In this document: piece after piece, positions 31,501 to 43,275 of the stretch | How positions within the stretch are numbered: the stretch's first letter is position 1 | How the letters are laid out: every line of letters starts with the position of its first letter | Assembly (NCBI RefSeq): GCF_011386835.1 | Contig: NC_088792.1 | Coordinates: 109,464,421-109,528,420 of the forward strand | Direction of reading: 5' to 3' | From: Chrysemys picta bellii | Lineage: Eukaryota; Chordata; Testudines; Emydidae | DNA: 64,000 nucleotides | The notes under the pieces: generated by a model | What the model was told of the DNA's origin: nothing | What the model saw: the letters and a program-made list of their open reading frames with translations, nothing else | Database searches by the model: none | Position numbers and translations under genes: made by a program

Positions 31501-34053
31501 ATTTACCTCATCTACCTCTTAAGCACTTCCTCTTAGGAAAAAGGGCACATATTCCAGTAAGCCTTCAGCTGGATTTAAAGGACAAGGACACTGACACTCC
31601 AACTGCTGAAACTTTCCTTCTCTCCTAGGCAGTTCTCTTCTGTGATTATAAAAATGGAGCACATTTCAAAACTTTCCTCTTCTTCTTCTGCTCTATTTAC
31701 ACTGGTTAGAAGACCCAGATAGGCTAAATCCAAAGAGAAAGAAAACATTTGGTTTTCAGGCACAGGGGAGGGCAAGAGTTGATATTTTGATGTAGATCAT
31801 TGTTGGCAACATAGGAAATGAAGCTGCTTGAATTTTCCTTCTCTGGCAATAATCCTGGCTCAAGAGTCAGAACCACAGAAGACTCCACTGTCTGTCTCAT
31901 CCTCTGCTTGATTCTTGATCTCAAGTTTGGGGGAGCTCCACTGTTTCTCTCCCTGTGTATTGCCTGGTAGTTCTAGAGAGGGAGTTCTTAGCAGCCAGTC
32001 TTTCTATAGTTGTGCACATTGGACCTTATCCCACATCCACTCAAGTTAATGGGAGCCTGTCCATTAACTTCAGTGAGCTTTGGACCAGGCATGTTCTTAA
32101 GAGTGAAGCAAATAATTTATTCAACATATTTTACTTCTTTCTTTTCACAGAATGTTTGTGGATTTTCTAGAAGTTATTTGTTATTAGAATGTAAATTTTA
32201 TTCAAGGCATCTTACAACTTAACATAAGAATAATGTAAGGCATAAGTGAATGAATGATGCTTGAACAGATGCCAGACTGCATTTGAAACATATGTCTGAA
32301 GATTATTTTCATTCCTTTCATGAAAATGATAAATATGAGCAAAAAGATTAGGCATTTTTGAAACCTAAATTTGGCTTACAAGATTGTTTACAAAGAAAGT
32401 CCCATGGTCAAGAGGTCAATGCTAACTTTTCCAGTTACTGATTCTTTAGTGATTTTTTTACTGATTCTTTTTTTTTGTTTGTTTTTGCTTTTGAAGATCT
32501 AAAAATAGTATAGCACCCATCCTTTCTTACAGAGAATCTGTTTAAAGAGTCTGGACACAATGGCCCCCTGGTATAAGTCAGTCGTGCTTCATTGGAGTAA
32601 ATGAGGCAACACCTATTTATACCAGATGAGGTTCTGGCCCTTGACCTACAATTCTGGTCAGAAATGTGACTATTTAAAAATGTCATTGTGTGGTTCCAGT
32701 CCATATAGGATGGCTCAGTGATTTTTTGTATTAAAAAAAATGCTTACAGCAACGTAAGTGCTAAAGTGGCTTTAAGTCCTTTTGGTGGGACAAGTGTTTC
32801 AAGTACATTTTAGCAATTTGTGATCTCATTTATGCCTGTGGAATAGAATTGTGGACAATAAGTTGCAAGAGTGTAACTGAGAACAGAATATGACAGTTAG
32901 TCCTTAAACCATTATGGTTGATTCTCTGGTCCATTCAGTCCAATTCACACCACTTAAGCTGGCTAGAAATGGCCAATGGAGAATTGTCTCAGCACAAAAG
33001 AGCTCTCTACAGGGGGAAGTGTTAGAGCCAGTTCCTGTGCCAGTTCCCTCCCTCCATCCATGGTGTCAGGGTGGGGAGTGGAGGCAGACTGAGGGTGGGG
33101 AGCCTCACCGCTCCTTCTGACTCCATCCAACTAGAGCACTTCAGTTCCTCCAGAGTCTACCCTGGAGGAAACCAGTGCAAGTTAATACAACCTAAGGCAA
33201 CATTATGCTCTTCCCTGTTCCCCCACATCCTAGAACCTCCCTAATGCACCCCTTTGGATTAAAAACATTCCCTCTTAATTTAGATCTTCCATTTGAACGT
33301 AACATTATATAAACAGAGATAGAAAGGAGACAGATACACAGATGATGCTTTTAAAGAGTGCTCCTGAAGTTAAGTAGTGTCTGGTTTGTCTCTTAATCAA
33401 ATGTTAGCAGAGGAGATGTCTTCCTTAACAAACTTGGTAATTAATAATGACAGAATAACTCAGTGCTGTGAACTTTCCAAAAGATTCTGGTGGGATTCAT
33501 TAAAAACGAGGAGACATATATACTACTGTCACTTATAAATGATCTCTCTGTGATTTGCTAGCCCCATCTATTTCAGATTGTTTTGAAAAGTCTAACAGTA
33601 CACATCAACTAGAACTAATATTGTTTTGGCATTACATTTATTGCATGAAGAATGATCATGATATCTGATAATATCTAATTTATCTTTGGTTATTCTTCTT
33701 CAAGGATTTCTCTTGCCCATGGAGGTTCATAATGCTTCAGAAAATGTCTTTTGCTTTTGTTAAGAAAATATTCTGACAAATACACAGGTAGAATAATGTG
33801 TGTCTAGTGTCTTCTTAGCCACAGGATGTCTTAAAAATATATATTTATCTCAATGGACCTATTCCTGTGAGGCAAAATGTAATAACAATTGAACATATAC
33901 ATCAACAAGCCAACCTACTGTGAAGGATGACTTAGTTCACTTCTTCCAAAATACTAATTTTTAATGACCCCTTTGGATAGTTTCAGATATGGTAGATATG
34001 ATCTGCTGCAGATCTGCATGAAAGCTGACCTTGTCATTTCCCCTTATGAAATT
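28536..34053. other. Long stretch with no recognisable gene
   Basis: Short frames (29298-29876, 31246-31473, 31955-32222 and others) show no family resemblance. A MITE scrap at about 32010-32095 (TTGGACCTTATCCCAC / GCTTTGGACCAGGC) and A-rich segments near 30945-31080, similar to 48340-48720, are the only repeats I can suggest. Confidence 0.4.
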
Positions 34054-34122
34054 ATGGGCCTAATCCAGCTCCTGTTGAATTGAGGAGAGTTTTGCTTGAC
34101 TGAAATCACAGGATTGGACACT
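34054..34122. mobile_element. Palindromic MITE relic
   Basis: GGGCCTAATCCAGCTCCTGT against ACTGAAATCACAGGATTGGA. A degenerate member of the dispersed palindromic family. Confidence 0.4.
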
Positions 34123-34141
34123 GAATGATATAAATAGTAAT

Positions 34142-34456
34142 TTGGTAGTCATTCTTGACACCTCCCTCTTGCTTGTTCCAGATATCTATGCTGGACATCT
34201 TGTGGTCTCCCCCTCCAAGATTCATCTTTCTTTTTTTATCCAGACAGCCAAAATGCTCACCAAGGCTTTCATTATCTATCTTAATTGCTATAACTTCCAC
34301 TTCTCTGGCCTCCAGTACAACCATCTCACCCCTTTCTCTTCCATCAAAAACACAGCTGCTAAAATAACCTTTGTTGCCAATCTCTCTGATTATATATCAC
34401 TGAGAATATCATGTGAGGAGCTGAGGAAGAACATTTTCATCAAGTGTAGTGTATAG
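34142..34456 (+). pseudogene. L2/CR1-clade LINE reverse transcriptase relic
   Basis: The 104-codon open frame contains YLNCYNFHFSGLQYNHLTP, then FSSIKNTAAKITFV. This resembles the RT thumb segment (D-Y-C-N...SGL...L..IQNAAA) of L2/CR1 LINEs with the usual Asp-Tyr-Cys-Asn worn to Asn-Cys-Tyr-Asn. No catalytic box is present. It is open by chance over this length but is recognisably the same region as the relic at 17565. The start codon is not meaningful. Confidence 0.6.
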
Positions 34457-35959
34457 GAATAGAGTACTAATGTTTTATTAGTTTGTAAGCTCTCTAGTGG
34501 CACTAATTGTGTTGTATGTTTTAGAAGCCACCAGAAACCAGTCAGAGTAGTGGTATGTATGGAACTAGGCCTTGCTTGATTGTATATAGCTAGTAAACAC
34601 AGCTATTTGGAGCCTGACTCTGCCCATGTGGTTTCTTCATATTGTCCTAGCTGCATAAAGAGTAAAAGACACAATATTAAGGGCTCTCTATAAGGAAATA
34701 ATATTACAAAATATATAGAGCCAGATCCTCACCTGTGTCCAGGCAGCACATCATGCAAATTGGACGGCTGGGATGCAAAGGCAGCCTAAAAGTGAGCAGG
34801 GCCCTCAGTGTACAGGGCCAGTGCTCAAAATACAACTCGAGATCTCTGTACCATAGAGGTGCCATAGCCATGCCTGCTATGCTAGCACCAGGGAAAGGTG
34901 ATGGCACAGAACAGGTATAAAAGCTTCTGGTCCAACAGAGAATTGGTTTCTCCCCTTGCATTGTGATCAGCCTTCCAAGTACAGATACGGCAACTTTACA
35001 GCCAGAATACTCCAGGGTTTGAGACAAAGGGGCTGTACTACACTGGAGAATCAGGGATATACTCCAAAAGCTTAAAACCTTTGGCCTGGTTTGTGGTGTT
35101 GGGGACTGTGCCTTTAAGTGCTGAGCTTGCCAGACAGTGAACTAGGATGGGACACTGTGAAATTTTTGTTGTTTTGTTCACCATTTGGAACCAGACACAA
35201 AATAGAGCCGAGCTGTTGCAAGCCCCTTAAGCACTGAGTGATCAGCGAACAGCACATGGTTCTCCTCTAACTTATGTTGGTATAAATCAGGAGTGACTCC
35301 ATTGTGATCGCTATAAAACCGGCGTAAATAAGAGGAGAAATGTGTCTGTTAGTTTCAAATGTTGCAACATTACCTTGTAGCTTTATCTATTTTTGGATAG
35401 AGAACTGAACAGTTCTCACCAAGATTGAAATTGGTTGGGCCTTTTTCCATCAATCTGTGCCCTTCTGTGGGGCTAGAGGTTGTGTGAGGGAGAATAAGAC
35501 AGAGATTGCTGACACACCTGTGTGTCAGAGGAACATAGTTTAAAAAAGAATCTTTCCTCAAGACACTCCAGATGATTTTCAGCCACCTCATCTAAGCGCA
35601 GAGTGTTGTGGGTTTTTTTGCTACTGTCAAGATTTTCACCTAGAGACCTAGAGGAAAATGAAAATAGCAGAGATTTTCAAAACTGTAATGTAAGTTGTTT
35701 GGGTCAAGGACCTATTCAAGATGTTATTTTGGTATAGCTCTCACAACATATTAGAGACTTCAACAAAGATATCATTTGATTAAACATATTTCAATAAGAG
35801 GCAGTTTTATAGTATAATAATTAGCTATTAGCCCCAAATTTGTTTTTTAATCAGCGGTGTAGAAATAGGCAATTTATATTAAAAAATTACATTATTTTCT
35901 TTATTTTTGTGGCTAACTTGGTTTGTGAGAAATGTCATAATGTAATAATAATGTAGTAA
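34457..35959. other. No recognisable gene; one MITE scrap
   Basis: TTGGTATAAATCAGGAGTGA at about 35279 is a scrap of the dispersed palindromic family. Frames at 34704-35027 and 35370-35591 have no motifs. Confidence 0.4.
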
Positions 35960-36376
35960 TAAGCTGTCAATTAATCTCAGTTAACGCACACGATTAACTA
36001 AAAAAATTAATCATAATTAAAAAATTAATCACGATTAATCACAGCTCTAATCTCATTGTTAAATAATAATAGAATACCAATGGAAATTTATTAAATATTT
36101 TTGGATGTTTTTCTATATTTTCAGGTATATTGATTTCAATTACAACATAGAATACAAAGTGAACAGTGCTCACTTTATATTATTATTTTTATTACAAGTG
36201 TTTGCACTGTAAAAATGGTAAAAGAAATTGTATTTTTCAATTCACCTCATACAAGTACTGTAGTGCAATCTCTTTATCATGAAAGTGCAATTTACAAATG
36301 TAGATTTTTTTTATTACATAACTGCACTCAAAAACGAAACAATGTAAAACTTTAGAGCCTACAAATCCATTCAGTC

Positions 36377-36604
36377 CTACTTCTTGTTCAGCCAATCACT
36401 AAGCCAAACAAGTTTGTTTACATTTATGGGAGATAATGCTGCCCACTTCTTATTTACAATGTCATCTGAAAGGGAGGACGGGCATTCGCATGGCACTTTT
36501 GTAGCCGGCATTGCAAGGTATTTATGTGCCAGATATGCTAAACATTTGTATGCCCCTTCGTGCTTCAGCCACCATTCCAGAGGACATGCTTCCATGCTGA
36601 TCAC
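36377..36604 (-). pseudogene. hAT transposase C-terminal (dimerisation) remnant, left arm
   Basis: The 75-residue frame reads ACPLEWWLKHEGAYKCLAYL, then LAHKYLAMPATKVPCE and SDDIVNKKWAALSPINVNKL, ending DWLNKK and a stop. This is the hATC dimerisation domain: the conserved PLEWW, the Y-L-A-x-P-A-T-x-V-P-C-E stretch and the N-K-K...L-S-P-x-N-V segment are all present. The catalytic core and BED finger are missing. It retains the natural C-terminus, unlike the right arm. Confidence 0.85.
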
Positions 36605-36729
36605 GCTTATTAAAACAATGATGCATTAATTAAATTTGTGACTGACCTCATTGGGGGAGTATTGTATGTCTCCTGCTCTAATTTACCTGCATTCTGCCAT
36701 ATATTGGATAAATATGTCTGGATGATGAC

Positions 36730-37230
36730 CCAACGTTTCTTTTTAAGAACACATTCACTACAGATTTAACAAAATGCAAAGAAGGTACTAATATGAGAGT
36801 TCTAAAGATAGCTATGTCACTCGACCCAAGGTTTAAGAATCTGAAGTGACTTGCGAAGTCTTAGAGGTACAAGGTGTGGAGCATGCTTTCAGAAGTCTTA
36901 AAAGAGCAACACTCTGACGCGGAAACTACAGAACCTGAACCACCAAAAAAGAAAATCAATCATCTGCTGGTGGCATCTGACTCAGATGATGAAAATGAAC
37001 ATGCGTCGGTCTGCACTGTTTTGGATAGTTACCGAGCAGAACCCATCGTCAGCATGGACACATGTCCTCTGGAATGGTGGTTGAAGCATGAAGGGACATA
37101 TGAATCTTTAGTGCATCTGGCACATAAATATCTTGCAATGCTGGCTACAGCAGTGCCATGCAAACACTTTTTCTGACTTTCAGTTGACATTGTAAACAAG
37201 AAGTGGGCAGCATTATCTCCTGTAAGTTCA
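36730..37230 (+). pseudogene. hAT transposase C-terminal remnant, right arm
   Basis: Begins with a SLDPRFKNLK segment (about 36818-36848), a conserved hAT landmark. After stops comes an open 100-codon frame (36874-37176): WSMLSEVLKEQHSDAE, an EPPKKKIN basic stretch, an acidic ASDSDDENEHAS segment and the hATC start (TCPLEWWLKHEGTYESL, YLAMLATAVPCK). After 37176 a frameshift moves DIVNKKWAALSP to another frame and the C-terminus is lost by deletion. The sequence resembles ZBED-like hAT transposases. Confidence 0.82.
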
Positions 37231-37525
37231 ACTTTCATGATAAGGAGATTGCACTACAGTACTGCACTTGTAATGGGGGTATTGAAAAATACTAGTTCTT
37301 TTGTTTTTAAAGTGCAAACATTTGTAATAAAAATAAGTATAAAGTGAGGACTATACACTTTGAATTCTGTGTTGTAATTGAAATCAATATATTTGAAAAT
37401 GTAGAAAACATTCAAAAATATTTAAATAAATGGTATTCTAATATTGTTCAACAGCACAGTTAATTGTGTGATTAATCACAATTAATTTTTAATCATGCAA
37501 TTCAATTTAATCGCTTGACAGCCCT

Positions 37526-38072
37526 AAATAATAGTAATAATAATAATAATTAATAATACTTTAATATCTCTTTTAATCAAAGGATGAAAAAACACTTACA
37601 TTAGTAGTTTAAGCCTAGTAATACTATCTGGCCGTTCAGTAATAGAGGTCTCTGATCAGTGAGGAGAAATTGGTGGTAGTGGGGAACTTTTGTGAGGGAG
37701 GAGGAATAGAAGGAAATCATGGGTTTGGGAGTGTGAAAGAAGGGAATTGGAGGAAGTGGAAAAAAGCCTAAATAATTTATTTTCTATAGGTTCATAAATA
37801 CTTAAAAAAGGATTTGTCATATTGTAGCAGAATGCTTGAAGTAGCCCCTTACTACATTACCTTGTTATAGCTTGGCTGGCTACAATGGTGAGTGACTTCA
37901 CATGATACTGTCTTTCCTGTAAGAAAAGTAAACCTGTAAAGAACAAACCCTACTGTCTCTCTATATAAATATAGATAGAGGTTGCTCTGGCCAAAGATAA
38001 TTGTTAGCTGCAAGAAGGAGTAAGGGCTTATTCCGTTCATACCTCCACATCACTACCAAGCTGTATTAATAT
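37526..38072. repeat. (TAA)n-like run then unannotated sequence
   Basis: 37526-37560 is TAA/TAATAA-rich. The rest has no recognisable feature. Confidence 0.5.
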
Positions 38073-38190
38073 ACAGTACCCATTTTACAGTTGGAAAACT
38101 GAGGAAGATGGACCTTAAGAGGCTTACCCAAGTTCCACAGGCCAAAACTGGCTCCAACACTCCTGCTTTTGCCATGAAGCAATACTGCCT
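38073..38190 (-). mobile_element. MIR-type SINE fragment, antisense
   Basis: CCCATTTTACAGTTGGAAAA, ACTGAGGAAGATGGACC and GGCTTACCCAAGTTCCACAG is the characteristic antisense core of MIR/CORE-SINEs. Confidence 0.7.
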
Positions 38191-40623
38191 CTCTGGAGCT
38201 ATTTCAATTAATTTTTTGAAAGGGATGAACTCTACTTGTTATACACAATCTACTGACGTTTGTTCATTTCTTTGGGGAAATACTTCAGACCTGTAGGCTG
38301 GTTTTCAGTTTTCAATGCTTCCTGGCAAACTGAGATAGGCTTCAGCCATGTTAAGAAGAATGGTGACAAATGAGAATTAGGAACAACAACGGTTTTCCTA
38401 ATCTTGACTGCAAATAATTAATAATATAGTGAATAAAAATTGATAGCAAATCTATGCAGCTGCTCCATAACATGGGCAGATGTACCTCTAGTCCTTGCTG
38501 TCTACTTTGATAGAGCCAAGCTATGATATAGCAGTTAAATCTCCTAAAAGACTAAAATTAAGTTTAAAAAAAAAAAGCAGAGGCAGAGAAAAAAATAGTG
38601 GTCCATTAAAGGGAGAGGGAGAAGTAGTTAGATCAAATTGAGCTGATGAAACAAAGAACAAGTTTCTTTCACCAACTCTGTTCCTTCACACAATCTTGCT
38701 ATTGCTACACAAGTTTATGTAAAGGGCAAAGGAAGGCTGGGGCTGAGAGAGTGGAGATGCAATCAGAAAGACAAAAGATCTGTGAAGTACTTTAGCAGGT
38801 ACAGTGAGAATGTTTTGAACAAGAAGGGCAATTTGGAACTAGTTAAAAGGGATTGGGATCTTGTGTAGCTGTTTGAAAATGAAGGCGAGGTTATGTGGCT
38901 GAGGATTTTTGTATATATGAGAAGGTGAGCATTAGCATTCTGTATCTGCTGAAGTTTGGGGAGCACGGAGTTGTGTTGTTCTGGTTAGAAGAGATCACAG
39001 CATGAGTGGGGGTGTCAGTAGAGCTGGACTTCAAGCAATGGTTCACCTGTAAAGGCAGATTTTAGAAAAGGAAAGGAGAGGAAGGATGGATCAAGAAGGA
39101 AAGTTGTAGACAAAGGATGATACCAAAGTTATAACTAATGAAGTCCAATGAAAATCTGACTTGAGAATGGAGATAGAGAATTTCTCCTCATTTTGAAGCA
39201 TTTAGCTGAAGGAAGCTACATATTTACTTGGTCAAGAAAGGCAGAGTGGAGGAATATTGAGAAGACAATGAAAATATTGCAAGATCTTTACAGTTTAATA
39301 TTATTCCCACAGAAGTGGTAATTCATTTCAGCCACAATCACATTTGCTATATTTTGACTAGCAGGGAGTAACTCAGATAGTCAAGCCATAGTGTCTACAC
39401 ACACCCAGAGCCAAGACAAACTATCATCTTATAGTGTCTACAAAATTAACAGAATCAGAGGGAGTTTCACTGGAACAAGAAGAAAAATCCCAAATCAGGA
39501 ACTGCACCCACTGAGTTAGTCTGTCCCTTTACTCCAGAAAGAACAGGAGTGAATAAGGACTGTTAGTCCATATGAAATCTTTATGTTCATGCTAATTTTT
39601 AAAAGAAGTTGTTATGAGTTGTATGAGAAAGGAACTATGCATGCTCAGTAAATATGTCTTCATACGAAAGGTAATTTGAGGCCCTCGGATAAAATGTATT
39701 ATCTACAGTTTCTGCAAAGTATTATTATCATAATTATTTATTATTTATGGTTGAGGAAACAATTTGTATTTTGTAAACTCCTTAAATACATATTCACATA
39801 GTAATAGACCTCTCCAGTAAATAATATGTGAATACTTAACATAATTAAATTATATTATGCATTTTGTAAATTATCTAAATATGTATTTACCAAACAGACT
39901 TTGGAAAGGAACTTTTTCACCCCAGGGCAAAAGGAAAATTAGGATTGAAACTACAAGTTATAGTATATCTAGTAACAGCTTTCACCAGCTAAGGATCTGA
40001 TTTGTTATTTTCCCCAAAACACAAACACATTTCCAAACAATATCCATGCATTGACCATTTTTTATAGGATGGGATCATGAAATGTATGGACCACTCTCAA
40101 CTCCCACTGGAGTCAATGGAATATGAGGAATCTAGCAATTGGTTCTGTGAAACATTCCCATTGGCTATGCTGGGAGTTCTGTATACAGAATGATGTGTTA
40201 TGAATGAAGCACTCCTTAATAAATAATAATAATAATGATCTCCAGCAGAGAAATAATAAATGTCAGATCTGAAGTGAGAAACCACTCAGTTTTATTACAA
40301 TCACCTCATAGTTGAGCAGTGATCAGGGATTTTTAGAAAAGCTGGCTTGCTAATTGCCCAGGGAGATAACCATTAAAAGCCAAAGCTTTTACTGTTATAT
40401 TCTCAGATCTAGGACTTCATGGACATTGGTGTATTTGGCTAGAAAAGGTACTAAACCAGCCTTAAAAAGTGCGTACTTGAGCACAATTTCAGGTGGGAGT
40501 GTTGTGGATTGCGAAGTAATATTAATGAATTAATGGAGTCATGACTGTGAATGTGCAAGACTTGTAGTTTAAAAAGAGCAAACCTTTATTACAGCACTTA
40601 AATGACCTTTTGAAGTTATAGAC
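38191..40623. other. No recognisable feature
   Basis: AT-rich DNA. The 67-codon minus frame at 38763-38966 and others have no motif. A MITE scrap (CTGGAGTCAATGGAATATGA) lies at about 40107, with A-T-rich (TAA)n near 40220. Confidence 0.4.
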
Positions 40624-41105
40624 ATCATAGACTCATAGACTTTAAGGCAAGAAGGGACCATCATGATCATCTAGCCTGACCTCCTGCACATTACAGGTTA
40701 CAGAAACTCACCCACCCACTCCTATAATAGGCCCATGGCCTCTGGCTGAGTTACTGAAGTTCTCAAATCATGATTTAAGGACTTTAAATTACATAGAATT
40801 CACCATTTAAACCTGCAGGTGACCCAGGCCCCATGCTGCAAAGGAAAATCCCCAGGGACTCTGCCAATCTGCCCCGGGGTAAAATTCCTTCCTGACCCCA
40901 AATATGGTGATCAGTTAGACCCCAAGCATGTGGACAAGACCCACCAGCCAGACGTCGAGAAAGAATTTTCTGTAGTAACTCAGAGCCCTCCCCATCACTG
41001 GCCGTTGGAGATATCTGCTGCTAGAGGTTGCAGATCAGCTACATGCTATTGTAGGCAGTCTCATCATACCATCCCCTCCATAAACTTATCAAGCTCAGTC
41101 TGATA
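40624..41105 (-). mobile_element. CR1-related LINE 3' region, antisense
   Basis: Begins TCATAGACTCATAGACTTTA, then AGAAGGGACCATCATGATCA and CTAGCCTGACCTCCTGCACA, with AAAATTCCTTCCTGACCCCA inside. This antisense CR1-type 3' end is longer than the scrap at 7480 and carries the same landmarks. The 94-codon plus frame here is antisense chance. Confidence 0.65.
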
Positions 41106-42544
41106 TATTTTTATGCACTCTCTCCCTTGTTATAATAAAATAATAGCTATGGTTATTAATCAATTATTAAGATTATTTTATTATTTAAGTTGGCTGAGGG
41201 AGGCAGCTGAGTGATAGGGATGGCACCTTTGCAACGTGGGTGGGGAACTGGTGGCATCTGGTCCACTAAGAGAAATGTGTCCTAATGCTCAGAAGTAGAT
41301 TTAAGGAAAAGGTAACATGGTCTTCTCTTATCATGTCGAGGGAAAGGTAGAGGGAGCAGGGAACGGAAGGAACACAGACTCCAGTTGTGGAGGAGTGGGA
41401 GGGTAAAGAAGCTGGGGATGAATATACATGACTTCAGACTTCTAAGGATTAATGGTAGAGAAGACAGACATCAGGGAACAATGAAAGGTGAGTGAATAAG
41501 ACAATTACAGATTAGCAAAGCACAGGAGAAATACATTATAAAACTCTTAAAGAAACAAATTAAAAACTCCCCTCTGGGTAAAATCCATGTACATCACCTA
41601 AAGCTAGTCAAGCCTTTTCTCTGTTTTTTTCTTCTTCTGACACCTCAGAGAATCCTAATAAGTTTGAGACTCTGTCTGAGAAAAAAACAAAAGCCACTAA
41701 CAATATTGTAAATAAAAAGACAAACTGTCCAATTACCTTGAAGAAAATTCCAGGACATCACAATCCAGACATGAATTGACAAATGTCAGAAGGTCATTTG
41801 CATTTATAATGATGAAAGCAACACCCTTGTTTGAGGCAGAATTATCTCATGGCTAATATACACTTTAACATAGTCTATCCTTGATATCCACTTAGTAGTC
41901 ATTCTAAAAGATATTCTTACTTGTGGAGGTGGGTCAGGTTAGGTAATGGAATTGGTGTTCAGTATATCTTTGCACCGAGTGTGAAATAAACGCAGGTGCA
42001 GATGGCCTGCATGAGGACTACACACCTTGTAAACTGTATCTTGAGATGGCTTACTATGATCGTTGTCACTCCATAATCATTAAAGTAGATTAGTCATCTA
42101 GGCTAACTTTACTTCTATTCAGAATGTCAGACCTGTTGTATTAATTTAGATGGAATATAGGGCCAAAAGTGTTAACATAGCCCTTTAACTGTCCAACATT
42201 AAACAGTGTTAAACAAGCTCTTAGATTTGATATACAGAGACCTCAGCCTGCTTAGTACCATAGCAAACACAACATTAAACATTCTTGTAACCTTTTCTTA
42301 AAGACACAAACAAGAAGGAAAAACAGTGAAAGCATTTGAAATACAAAGTAATAAGTAAGGCCTTTCATTGTAAAAACATTTCTTGTTCCCTTTTAGCTGA
42401 AGAGAGTTTTAAAAGAAGAAGGGGGGGGGGGGCAACCTTGTCTGACAGTTTCTTAGATGGTAACAACAATATTTTGGGGTAACAGAGAAGAAGTTAGTTG
42501 AGATGGACTGGAGCTGTTGTTATAGTGTGAAGCTGTTTCATCTG
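41106..42544. other. No recognisable gene; poly-G run at 42420-42432
   Basis: Unique-looking AT-rich DNA. The homopolymer G run may be an assembly-sensitive spot. Confidence 0.4.
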
Positions 42545-43275
42545 CACTTAGGATGGAAGCATCCCATGCACCGCTACAGTCTGGGGACCGACTGGCTAAG
42601 CAGCCATTCTGCAGAAAAGGACCTGGGGATTAGAGTGGATGAGAAGCTGGATATGAGTCAGCAGTGTGCCCTTGTTGCCAAGAAGGCTAATGGCATTGCC
42701 ACCAGATCAAGGGAAGTGATTATTCCCCTCTATTCGGCACTGGTGAGGTCACAGCTGGAGTATTACGTCCAGTTTTGAGCCCCCCACAACAGAAAGGTTG
42801 TGGACAAATTTGAGAGAGTCCAGCGGAGGGCAACAAAAATGATCAGGGGGCTGGGGCACATGACTTACGAGGCGAGGCTGAGGGAACTGGGTTTGTTTAG
42901 TCTGCAGAAGAGAAGAGTGAGGGGGGATTTGATAGCAGTCTTCAACTACTTGAAGGGGGGTTTCAAAGAGGATGGAGCTTGGCTGTTCTCAGTGGTGGCA
43001 GATGACAGAACAAGGAGCAATGATCTCAAGTTGCATTTGGGGAGGTCTAGGTTGGATATTAGGAAACACTATTTCACTAGGAGGGTGGTGAAGCACTGGA
43101 ATGGGTTACCTAGGGAGGTGGTGGAATCTCCATTCTTAGAGGTTTTTAAGACCTGGCATGACAAAGCTCTGTCTGGGATGATTTAATTGGTGTTGGTCCT
43201 GCTTTGAGCAGGGGATTGGACTAGATGACCTCCTAAGGTCTCTTCCAACCCTAATCTTCTATGATTCTATGATCT
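42545..43275 (+). mobile_element. CR1 LINE, 5'-truncated, with 3' end repeats
   Basis: Contains the C-terminal part of CR1 ORF2 and then the CR1 3' untranslated end with ATTCTATGATTCTATG-type repeats (43255-43272). Sense-strand, truncated at the 5' end, as is normal for CR1. Confidence 0.92.
42590..43186 (+). pseudogene. CR1 ORF2 (reverse transcriptase) C-terminal fragment
   Basis: Two frames, 42503-42778 and 42800-43186, are split by one TGA at 42776. They carry [71 protein letters not shown] and [20 protein letters not shown], all typical of the CR1 ORF2 C-terminus. A short deletion near 42695 removes residues present in intact copies (after NGI). No endonuclease or catalytic RT motif remains, so it is inert. 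Confidence 0.9.

Larger units (their letters stand above)
35960..37525. mobile_element. Foldback hAT transposon: two inverted 3' halves
   Basis: The ends are related inverted repeats: AAGCTGTCAATTAATC at 35961 against the reverse complement of GCTTGACAGCCCT at 37513-37525, both rich in GATTAAT/ATTAATC. The left arm (35960 to about 36604) is the antisense 3' half of a hAT element and the right arm (about 37050-37525) a sense copy of the same half, separated by about 440 bp. Of that spacer, 36730-37050 is further upstream transposase sequence. The two arms are diverged and the right one has a deletion near 37225. Flanks are (TAA)n-like, so the 8-bp duplication cannot be resolved. Confidence 0.8.

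Noticed and set aside
40819..41103. 94-codon plus-strand frame
   Set aside because: It is antisense to the CR1-related 3' region, which is non-coding there.
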